From a virus: a stretch of DNA of 22,608 bases. The notes under the pieces are model-generated. The model was given only the letters and a program-made list of their open reading frames with translations, did no database searches and had not been told where the DNA came from. Position 1 is the first letter of the stretch, and each line of letters begins with the position of its first letter. Positions 15,745-22,030 of the stretch are shown piece after piece. The stretch lies in the IMG/VR virus record IMGVR_UViG_3300042890_006712, positions 1 through 22,608 of that record; one strand, 5' to 3'. A program made the position numbers and the translations under genes.

Positions 15745-17097
15745 ATGGCTGAGACGGTCACCGTAGCCGAGTCTCAAGGCCCGCGCTACACCTGGGTCAA
15801 TGCCAGTTTCACATGGGCAAGCGCCGGTGCAGGCAAGTCTTGGCTCACGGCCTACCCCGCTGTTTATGTGGTGGCGGTGGCTGCCACGCTGGCTTGGGGC
15901 GAGGCGACAGGCCGCCAGCATGGCAAGCGGCTCGCCGAAGGTGTGTCCCTCGCAGAAGAGCGGCGGCATCAAGCCGTACTGCAAAAAGCCGAGTCGCTGG
16001 GGTTTGCCGACACCTATTACGACCTGATCGCTTATGTCCTGCGCTGGGTCGAATCCCTGGGTGTGGCCGAGGGCGTCTCCAAGGCTGGCCGCAAGTCTGT
16101 GCATGAAAACCTCCAAACGCTGGACGACCTGGCCCGCTCTGTGACCAAGGCCGTACAAGAAGGCTTACCCGTGAAGGAAGACCTCTCGCGCCGGGTGCTC
16201 CAAAAGCATGGCGAGAGTCTGCCGATGGCGTCAGTTAGTGCACGGCTGGCCAGCAAAGCATTCGCTGAAGGGGTGAATTTGACCGATGGCCTGGATCAAG
16301 GCTTCAGCAAACGCGTTACCGAAGCCCTGAACTTTGCCGAGACCTACTACGACCTGATCGCTTTCATCCTGCGAATAGGCGAAGGATTGGCCGTAAGCGA
16401 TCAGGCCTCGAGGAAGCTTCAAAAACCTGTCTCGGAGGCATTGAGTACCAGCGATCAGCTCACCCGCCAATCTGTCAAACAGGTGACCGAGGGACTGGCG
16501 TTTGCAGAAAACTTGGGCCGCACGGTGGCGTACAAGCGACTCCTGCAAGAAGGGCTGGGGGTGTCAGATGCTCTGCGCCGGGCGATGCGCCTCGCGGCCC
16601 ACGAAGCCCTGGCCCTTGCCGAGCAGTATCGCCGCCACGCCAATGGCGTGATCAGCGACATGATCGTGGCCAGCACCGAGATCACCGAGGCCGATTTTGC
16701 AAACATTGTGGAAGCTGGCCATCCGCCGGGCTACACGGATTTCCGGGATTTCATTCAGGGTGACTACACCTACCAGAAGGCCTTGTTTCGGGCCATCCTG
16801 AAGTCCAGAAACTCGGACAGAGGTTTCATCGATGCGCTGCGCGTCACGGTGGATGTGCCGGATGTCTTTGACCGGGGAACCGTGCAGATCACCGACGCGC
16901 TGGCAGGCGCTGTGATTGGGTTTTCTCGAACTTTCAGGGTCCCGCCTGAAGTGACCATGACCCACAAGGGCGGCACGGTGGTCGCCATTCCACGCCTGTC
17001 CAGTGCAGTCACGCGAACAGGGTTCACTGCTGTTTTGGAAAACACCGCTGGCACCCGCGTGACCGGCACCTTCACCTGGATCGCTCAGGGGTACTGA
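15745..17097 (+). CDS. Repeat-containing tail protein (thirteen 18-20 residue repeats)
   Basis: The 450-residue product starts six bases after the preceding stop. Residues 1-64 are a short aromatic-rich head. Residues 65-304 consist of thirteen units of 18 (three of 20) residues beginning E-G/S/A-L/V, with the rough consensus E-G-L-x-V-x-D-x-L-x-R-x-x-x-K. Units 2 and 8 both carry TYYDLIA and lie exactly 110 residues apart. Residues 305-390 are a mixed linker with FRDFIQGDYTYQKALFRAIL. The C-terminal 60 residues (VPPEVTMTHKGGTVVAIPRL to GTFTWIAQGY) look like a small beta domain, perhaps a fibre tip or attachment domain. Its place between J and the fibre implies a tail spacer or stalk; no enzyme motif is seen. 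Function is inferred from architecture only. Confidence 0.65.
   Translation: MAETVTVAESQGPRYTWVNASFTWASAGAGKSWLTAYPAVYVVAVAATLAWGEATGRQHGKRLAEGVSLAEERRHQAVLQKAESLGFADTYYDLIAYVLRWVESLGVAEGVSKAGRKSVHENLQTLDDLARSVTKAVQEGLPVKEDLSRRVLQKHGESLPMASVSARLASKAFAEGVNLTDGLDQGFSKRVTEALNFAETYYDLIAFILRIGEGLAVSDQASRKLQKPVSEALSTSDQLTRQSVKQVTEGLAFAENLGRTVAYKRLLQEGLGVSDALRRAMRLAAHEALALAEQYRRHANGVISDMIVASTEITEADFANIVEAGHPPGYTDFRDFIQGDYTYQKALFRAILKSRNSDRGFIDALRVTVDVPDVFDRGTVQITDALAGAVIGFSRTFRVPPEVTMTHKGGTVVAIPRLSSAVTRTGFTAVLENTAGTRVTGTFTWIAQGY
15937..16656 (+). repeat. Coding repeat array, 54/60-base units
   Basis: Thirteen units start at protein residues 65, 83, 103, 121, 139, 157, 175, 193, 213, 231, 249, 269 and 287. 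Ten units are 18 residues and three are 20. A higher-order period of 110 residues (330 bases) is visible: AEGVSL/AEGVNL at 64 and 174, and the TYYDLIA units at 90 and 200. At DNA level ACGACCTGATCGCTT is identical in both of the latter (near 16019 and 16349), suggesting duplication of a six-unit block. Confidence 0.8.
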
Positions 17098-17137
17098 CAG
17101 CCCCTATGCAGCCGAGTCATTTGTCCATCCATTCACC

Positions 17138-18118
17138 ATGCAAAACTTCACCGACATCCCGTCGTCGCGCACGCTCTCTGATTCTCTGATCGAGATCCTG
17201 AACAACGACAAGACAGCGATCTCCTGCAACAGCGGAACCACGTTCCCGACCACCAACCAGCAGGTGGGCATGCTGTGCTACCGCACCGACCAGCTCAAGC
17301 TCTACCAGCTGATCGGCACCAACCCGGACAACTGGCGCTTCATCATGGATTTGGCCAGTGGGATTGATGCCCAGTTCGCAGCCAAGCTCAACGCGGCGGC
17401 CTACACCGCAGCAGACGTGCTGGCCAAGCTGCTCACGGTGGATGGCTCCGGCTCAGGGCTGGACGCTGACCTGCTCGATGGACAACACGCCAGCGCTTTT
17501 GCTTCAGCGTCACACAACCACAATGCAGCCTATCTGGGCATCAGCGCCAAGGCGACGGATTCCGATCGGCTTGATGGCTACGACTCATCGGCCTTTGTCC
17601 GCTCGGTCAATGGTGGTGGTCCTGACGCAAACGGAAACGCCACTGTCAGCATCGACCTGTCTGGCCGGGTAGCGCGCACGGGTGACAGCATGAGTGGGCG
17701 CCTGACCCTGCCCAGCCAGACCGTACAGAGCACTTCGCCCACGATTGATTTTTACGACACAGACCAGGGCAGTACCCGCTACCTGCATGTCAACAGCAAC
17801 CTGATGGGGTTTTTGAAAACCGACGGCAACTGGGACATGTACATGAACAACGGCGGCTCTTTGTGGACCGCCAATTACGGCTGGTTGCACGACTACTTCT
17901 TTGGATCGGTGGGCAATTGTGTGCGTCCGATCAGCTCCAAGGTGACCTCGGGAAGTCCCACAGCTTTTCAGCTGGGCGAAGAAAACGTTATCAACTGTTA
18001 TGGCAGCGGTCCGCACTACCTCATCAACCATGAACTCATGGACAACGGCGGCCAGATTTCTCATCGGATGGTCCGGTATTACACAAACTGCAACTGCAAC
18101 TGTCAGTGCAATTGCTAG
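17138..18118 (+). CDS. Tail fibre protein with Cys-rich NCNCNCQCNC C-terminus
   Basis: The 326-residue product begins 40 bases after the repeat protein. Residues 10-75 form a small domain found at the start of fibre proteins (ILNNDKTAISCNSGTTFPTT, then GMLCYRTDQLKLYQL and WRFIMDL). Residues 109-121 (DADLLDGQHASAF) and 141-153 (DSDRLDGYDSSAF) are the LDG-x(3)-SAF repeats typical of phage tail fibres, with SHNHNAAYLG between them. The distal part (residues about 175-316) is beta-rich and aromatic, with GDSMSGRLTLP and NWDMYMNNGG. The last ten residues (317-326) alternate Asn/Gln with Cys. Five of the nine cysteines are in this tail. Downstream sit a dioxygenase and a radical SAM enzyme, so this C-terminus is the best candidate substrate. 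Fibre identity is well supported; modification is inferred. Confidence 0.87.
   Translation: MQNFTDIPSSRTLSDSLIEILNNDKTAISCNSGTTFPTTNQQVGMLCYRTDQLKLYQLIGTNPDNWRFIMDLASGIDAQFAAKLNAAAYTAADVLAKLLTVDGSGSGLDADLLDGQHASAFASASHNHNAAYLGISAKATDSDRLDGYDSSAFVRSVNGGGPDANGNATVSIDLSGRVARTGDSMSGRLTLPSQTVQSTSPTIDFYDTDQGSTRYLHVNSNLMGFLKTDGNWDMYMNNGGSLWTANYGWLHDYFFGSVGNCVRPISSKVTSGSPTAFQLGEENVINCYGSGPHYLINHELMDNGGQISHRMVRYYTNCNCNCQCNC
18086..18115 (+). repeat. Hexanucleotide repeat encoding the Asn-Cys tail
   Basis: Five degenerate six-base units (AACTGC, AACTGC, AACTGT, CAGTGC, AATTGC) end the fibre gene just before TAG at 18116. The first two are identical. Gain or loss of a unit would change the number of Asn-Cys pairs without shifting frame. 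Confidence 0.8.
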
Positions 18119-18123
18119 GAGGT
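18117..18123 (+). promoter_or_regulatory. Near-perfect Shine-Dalgarno sequence overlapping the fibre stop
   Basis: AGGAGGT at 18117-18123 is a full anti-16S match and begins inside the TAG stop of the fibre gene, five bases before ATG 18128. It is the strongest ribosome binding site noted in the window and fixes the start of the 307-residue protein. It suggests that this protein is made in quantity, as a structural partner would be. Confidence 0.8.
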
Positions 18124-18127
18124 ACCC

Positions 18128-19051
18128 ATGTTCCGTAAAGCTGTATCCAGCATGTCATATCCAGTTTTCCTGGACCTGGTGGTCACCGAACGGATTGTCT
18201 GCCTGACCGCATACACCGAAATTGAGAAGCACATCTTTGAAGCCGATGCTGATCCGGGTGACGATCAATCCGAAAGCATCCGGTCACTGCGCTTTGAAGG
18301 GCATTTTGTTCCTGGCCAACTGCCACCCAAGGCTACAGGGGTTTATCACGACCGCCTGCCATGCGTGCAGTTGGGAAAACCGTTGGTCCTGGGTGAATCG
18401 CTCTCACAGGGCTTGGCAGGGCGCTATTTCAAGGCGGCTTCATATTCATTACTTGACCTGGACGATCCGTCTATCCGCAGCGGAGAAAAGTCTGATGCCG
18501 CAGTCTGGGTGTGTGGTGTGGACTATGAAGGCAACCTGCGCCCGTTTTACAACGCGATTGCTTTTGAAACATCAACCAAGATGCACCCGATGCGTTCGGT
18601 CAGAAACCTCGGGACACCCAGCAATCTATTTATCTACCAACCCTTTGCGAGCACACCGCTGATCCAGTGCAGCATGACGCTCAAATACAACCTGTCCCTG
18701 GGTTACAGAAGCAGTGTGCAAGGTTTCTTCGAGGCCCAGGATTACAACTACCTGCCAGATATGGACGAGGCCTTCCCTCGGCTTGAGTTGATCTCGGGCG
18801 GTGGAGAGATTGGAGCGGGTGGGCAGCATCAGGTCACCGTCCAGGTGGTCAGCGCAGAGGGCAGGGACGCCACTTTGTACCTAGAGGAAACAGGGGGTTA
18901 TTTGCCCATGCGCCGAGTGCGAAGCATCAACGGTAAAGCCTCATTCAAGGTTCATGCCCTGGGATTGGCTGCAGGTGACGCCTTCAAGGTCAAGTTGGGT
19001 TTCAGAAACTACTCCGGGCTGCTGGACGTTCCCTTTGAGGTGGTTGCATGA
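18128..19051 (+). CDS. Unrecognised protein in the fibre-modification block
   Basis: I do not recognise this 307-residue protein. AGGAGGT four bases upstream selects ATG 18128 rather than the later ATG at 18152. It has no signal peptide or membrane segment. Residues 1-215 include YPVFLDLVVTERIVCLTAYT, an acidic patch near 46-52 (DADPGDD), FYNAIAFETSTKMHPMRSVR and IYQPFASTPLIQCSMTLKYN. Residues about 225-307 look like an Ig-like beta domain: QHQVTVQVVSAEGRDATLYL and FKVKLGFRNYSGLLDVPFEV. Four cysteines are scattered. It overlaps the dioxygenase start (ATGA, 19048-19051). It could be a distal fibre subunit, a fibre chaperone or a substrate-presenting partner for the two enzymes; the strong ribosome binding site favours a structural role. 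Confidence 0.7.
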   Translation: MFRKAVSSMSYPVFLDLVVTERIVCLTAYTEIEKHIFEADADPGDDQSESIRSLRFEGHFVPGQLPPKATGVYHDRLPCVQLGKPLVLGESLSQGLAGRYFKAASYSLLDLDDPSIRSGEKSDAAVWVCGVDYEGNLRPFYNAIAFETSTKMHPMRSVRNLGTPSNLFIYQPFASTPLIQCSMTLKYNLSLGYRSSVQGFFEAQDYNYLPDMDEAFPRLELISGGGEIGAGGQHQVTVQVVSAEGRDATLYLEETGGYLPMRRVRSINGKASFKVHALGLAAGDAFKVKLGFRNYSGLLDVPFEVVA

Positions 19052-19734
19052 AGATCACCAACCACTGGGTCACACCTATTGCCGAGTTTGATCTGGCACT
19101 GCCACAGCCGATGCGCCAACAGTTGACGGCAGTACTGCAGCGGAAAGAGGCAGATAGAGACAAGTTGTCCGAGTCTTCACCAGACTTTTTCAGGTTCATG
19201 CAGTCCAAGCAGTTTTACGCTTCGACCCATTACAACCTGTTCGCAGAGGCCAACCAGCACCCCGAGAAGAACGCCATCCTTTCCTTCGAGTTGTTGGCCT
19301 GTAATGCTTATCGGCAATACCTGAGACAAGCCTTGAACATCGAGCAAGCGGATGAGTTGAAGCTTGTGGGAAGGTGCTTTGGGAATGTTCAAACGACAGG
19401 CGGCAGGACCTTTCCGCACTATCACCAGTCTGTCGATCACGTCCTGATCCACTACCTGGATATTCCTGACCACAACGACCCCGAGCTGGGTAAGTCATAC
19501 CGCCACGGCACGCATGCCTTGCTGCTGCAAGACCCGCGTGGTGCCGTGAACTATCCCTATTGGGAAAAAGTGCTCTCAATTGCCCCTTACACAGGCAAAA
19601 CCATCATTCACCCGGCCTACGTCTGGCATGAAAGCAATCCCTACAGAGGGCAGGGCACGCGCATGTGCCTGGTGGTGAATTTTCAGATAGCCAGTCACAG
19701 CTACATCGAGCTGCACAAAGAAATGAGGTTTTGA
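19048..19734 (+). CDS. Probable 2-oxoglutarate/Fe(II)-dependent dioxygenase
   Basis: The 228-residue product has the pattern of the small putative 2OG-Fe(II) oxygenase family (2OG-FeII_Oxy_5-like). FPHYHQSVDHVLIHYLDIP (residues 122-140) carries candidate iron ligands His124 and His126 (with Asp130 nearby). The distal segment IIHPAYVWHESNPYRGQG (residues 186-203) supplies His188 and His194, and Arg205 in TRMCLVVNFQI is the candidate 2-oxoglutarate anchor. Such enzymes hydroxylate or otherwise oxidise side chains. Start and stop overlap both neighbours, so it is co-translated with the unknown protein and the radical SAM enzyme. The substrate is not known; the Asn- and Cys-rich fibre tail is a natural candidate. 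Which histidines bind iron needs a structure prediction. Confidence 0.72.
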   Translation: MKITNHWVTPIAEFDLALPQPMRQQLTAVLQRKEADRDKLSESSPDFFRFMQSKQFYASTHYNLFAEANQHPEKNAILSFELLACNAYRQYLRQALNIEQADELKLVGRCFGNVQTTGGRTFPHYHQSVDHVLIHYLDIPDHNDPELGKSYRHGTHALLLQDPRGAVNYPYWEKVLSIAPYTGKTIIHPAYVWHESNPYRGQGTRMCLVVNFQIASHSYIELHKEMRF

Positions 19735-21095
19735 TGACCATGTTCACCATTCACGCCTTGCGTCAAGACGGCCAAAAAGTCTTGCTGCAATACGACAACC
19801 AGTTGTCCACGCTGACTTGGCAGGATGGCCGCCCCGTAGTGCCTGTTCGGCCCGGCAGTTTCCGGGATGCTACGGTGGTCTCTGTCACCCAACCCGGCCG
19901 CAAAAGCCAAGTAAGCATCCTCAAGATCAGTCTAGGGTTGTCCTGCAATTACGAATGCAGCTACTGCAACCAGCGCTTTGTCCCCCATGCGGATGCGAGC
20001 AACCCGGATGAGATCGAGCCTTTCATCAGTCAGTTGACGGACGCGCTGATCGAGTCACCCGAGCGCATCGAGTTCTGGGGGGGTGAACCCTTGGTGTACT
20101 GGAAGACGCTAAAACCACTGGCTGAACGTCTGCGTAGTTTGTACCCGGATGCTCAGTTCAGCGTCATCACCAATGGAAGCTTGCTCGACGCTCAGAAGAA
20201 TGAGTGGCTCGACCGGATGGGGTTTTCTGTGGGCTTGTCACACGACGGACCAGGCCAGTCCAAAAGAGGGCCCGATCCTCTGGATGATCCTGGTAAATAT
20301 GCCGCCATCATGGACTTGTATGCCCGCTTGCATCCTAAGGGTCGCATCAGCATCAACGCCATGGTTCACTCCAGCAACCAAAGCCGGGCGCAGATTCAGG
20401 TCTGGCTGCAGCAGCGGTTTGGCCAGGATGTGAACATCGGGGAGGGCGCCTTCATTGACCCTTACGATGAAGGCGGTTTAGCTGCAACGCTGCAAACCCA
20501 GCAGGACCATGTGCGTTTCAGGTCTTTGGCCTACAAAGAACTGCGTCAAGGCCTGGCTTCGCGCATGTCAGTGGCGCAGCAGCGCATCATGGATTTTGTG
20601 CAGTCCATACGCTCAGCTCGACCAGCAGCCTCGTTGGGCCAAAAGTGCGGCATGGATAAATCGAACAACCTTGCTGTGGACCTGCATGGCAAGGTGATCA
20701 CCTGCCAGAACGTCAGTGCAGCAGCTATTGCGCCCAATGGCCAACCTCATCAGATTGGCCATTTGTCCAACCTGCAGGCGGTCAAGATGCGCAGCGCCAC
20801 CCACTGGAGCCACAGAGCAGACTGCCCCAGTTGCCCTGTGCTCCAACTTTGCAAAGGCTCATGCATGTTTTTGCAAGGAAAATTGTGGGATGCGGGTTGT
20901 GACGCAGCCTATTCTGACAATGTGCCCTTTTTGGCCGCCGCCATTGAATACCTGACCGGCTGCATCCCTTACTACATCGACGGTGACTTTAGACAGGACC
21001 GAAAAGACGTTTTTGGGCAAGTTCACGGAGTACCTCAGCAACCCCGCAAACGCGTCATTCCCATCTTGGCGCACGACAAGTCTGTCGTAGCCTGA
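19734..21095 (+). CDS. Radical SAM/SPASM peptide-modifying enzyme
   Basis: From ATG 19734 (one-base overlap with the previous stop, GAGG at 19725-19728) the product is 453 residues. The radical SAM motif is C71-x3-C75-x2-C78 (CNYECSYCNQ), with the GGEP motif at 116-119 and SVITNGSLL at 143-151. The C-terminal SPASM region has C305-x13-G-x4-C324, then C364-x2-C367-x5-C373-x3-C377 and C389, the full seven-cysteine signature for two auxiliary 4Fe-4S clusters. Enzymes of this class (anaerobic sulfatase maturases, sactionine synthases, PqqE-like proteins) modify peptides or proteins. The first 60 residues lie before the radical SAM domain and are unassigned. No sulfatase or small RiPP precursor gene is nearby; the Cys-ended fibre is the likely target. 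A terminator follows the gene. Confidence 0.93.
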   Translation: MTMFTIHALRQDGQKVLLQYDNQLSTLTWQDGRPVVPVRPGSFRDATVVSVTQPGRKSQVSILKISLGLSCNYECSYCNQRFVPHADASNPDEIEPFISQLTDALIESPERIEFWGGEPLVYWKTLKPLAERLRSLYPDAQFSVITNGSLLDAQKNEWLDRMGFSVGLSHDGPGQSKRGPDPLDDPGKYAAIMDLYARLHPKGRISINAMVHSSNQSRAQIQVWLQQRFGQDVNIGEGAFIDPYDEGGLAATLQTQQDHVRFRSLAYKELRQGLASRMSVAQQRIMDFVQSIRSARPAASLGQKCGMDKSNNLAVDLHGKVITCQNVSAAAIAPNGQPHQIGHLSNLQAVKMRSATHWSHRADCPSCPVLQLCKGSCMFLQGKLWDAGCDAAYSDNVPFLAAAIEYLTGCIPYYIDGDFRQDRKDVFGQVHGVPQQPRKRVIPILAHDKSVVA

Positions 21096-21121
21096 TTCAA
21101 CATCCATCCATCTCAATATCC

Positions 21122-21152
21122 GCCCGCCTGACCTGGTCAGTTCGGGCTTTTT
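21122..21152 (+). terminator. Rho-independent terminator after the radical SAM gene
   Basis: GCCCG (21122-21126) pairs with CGGGC (21143-21147), and CTGAC (21128-21132) with GTCAG (21136-21140) around a three-base loop, with small asymmetric bulges. Five T residues follow (21148-21152). The holin ribosome binding site GGAG begins six bases later, so the structure also forms part of the leader of the lysis cassette, an arrangement like that before the capsid gene. Confidence 0.75.
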
Positions 21153-21167
21153 ACTTTGGAGACTCGT

Positions 21168-21551
21168 ATGCCTGAACCGACAAGCTCTGGCGTGGCAGGG
21201 GCAGCCGCTGCTTACAAGGCCTTTGGGGGCACTGCTGCCGCTGTCGCCAGCGGTGCCACGCTGGCAGCGGTGGTCGTAATGCTCATGACGCCGCCGCGTG
21301 ACAAACGCGAATGGGCCGTGGGCCTGATCAGCACTGTGGTCTCCAGCATCGGTGGTGGCGCCATCACGGTGGAGCACTTCCATTTGCACCATTGGGCCTT
21401 TTCAACCGTGGGCCTGTGTGCTCTGGGTGGTCTCATGTTCGCCTGTGGCCTGCCCGGCTGGGCCTTAGTGCGCTGGGTGTTCAACTTCATTGGTCAGCGC
21501 CGTGATGCTTCTATTGACGAAGTGGCCAAGGACGTGAAGGAGATGCTGTGA
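21168..21551 (+). CDS. Holin-like membrane protein
   Basis: The 127-residue product starts at ATG 21168, six bases after GGAG (21158-21161); a TTG four codons earlier is unlikely because it overlaps this ribosome binding site. Three hydrophobic segments are visible at about residues 20-40, 49-68 and 77-105, followed by a charged cytoplasmic tail (RRDASIDEVAKDVKEML). Size, three segments, and position directly before an endolysin without a signal peptide point to a class I-type holin that opens the inner membrane at lysis. I do not recognise a named holin family. Its stop overlaps the endolysin start (GTGA). Confidence 0.75.
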   Translation: MPEPTSSGVAGAAAAYKAFGGTAAAVASGATLAAVVVMLMTPPRDKREWAVGLISTVVSSIGGGAITVEHFHLHHWAFSTVGLCALGGLMFACGLPGWALVRWVFNFIGQRRDASIDEVAKDVKEML

Positions 21552-22030
21552 AACCGCAAGACTTCATCGCGCTCATTGGCCCAGCCGCACGAGCCAGTCG
21601 CTTGCAGACTGGCATCCCCGCCAGCTTTGTGGTGGCCCAAGCCGCTCTGGAATCCGGCTGGGGCGAGTCTGGCCTGGCCACGCGGGCCAAGAACCTCTTT
21701 GGCATCAAGGCCGATCGCAGTTGGACGGGCCAGCGCATCACCCTCAAAACCCGCGAATTTTTGAACAAGAAGTGGGTGGTCATCCCAGCGGACTGGCGCG
21801 CCTACCCCGATTGGCAGGCTTGTCTGGTCGACCATGGCCAGTTTTTGCGCCGCAACAAGCGTTACGCTGCTTGCTTTGCCTGCACCACGGGCAAGACTTT
21901 TGCGCAGGCGGTGGCCAAGGCAGGCTATGCCACCGATCCGCGCTATGCCGACAAGTTGATCAACATGATCGACAAACACCAGCTTGAAGCGCTGGACCCG
22001 CCGCTGAACCTATCACCGGAGGCCACATGA
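21548..22030 (+). CDS. Endolysin, glucosaminidase family (GH73, FlgJ-like)
   Basis: This 160-residue enzyme starts with GTG overlapping the holin stop, with AAGGAG (21537-21542) five bases upstream. The sequence IPASFVVAQAALESGWGESG (residues 23-42) holds the catalytic Glu35, and ATRAKNLFGIKAD the following conserved loop; YATDPRYADKLINMI (residues about 136-150) is the typical C-terminal helix. The domain cleaves the glycan strand of peptidoglycan. There is no signal peptide or cell-wall binding module, so release depends on the holin. Its stop overlaps the Rz start (22027-22030). Confidence 0.93.
   Translation: MKPQDFIALIGPAARASRLQTGIPASFVVAQAALESGWGESGLATRAKNLFGIKADRSWTGQRITLKTREFLNKKWVVIPADWRAYPDWQACLVDHGQFLRRNKRYAACFACTTGKTFAQAVAKAGYATDPRYADKLINMIDKHQLEALDPPLNLSPEAT

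Noticed and set aside
15937-16656. Repeat array considered as a CRISPR array
   Set aside because: Units are degenerate at DNA level, have no spacers and keep one continuous reading frame, so they are protein repeats.
17098-17137. Promoter or terminator between the repeat protein and the fibre gene
   Set aside because: The 40 bases show no convincing -35/-10 pair or hairpin with a T tract.
18086-18115. AAC-rich end of the fibre gene as the variable region of a diversity-generating retroelement
   Set aside because: AAC codons at a fibre C-terminus recall such variable regions, but no reverse transcriptase or template repeat is visible in the window and the stretch is only 30 bases.
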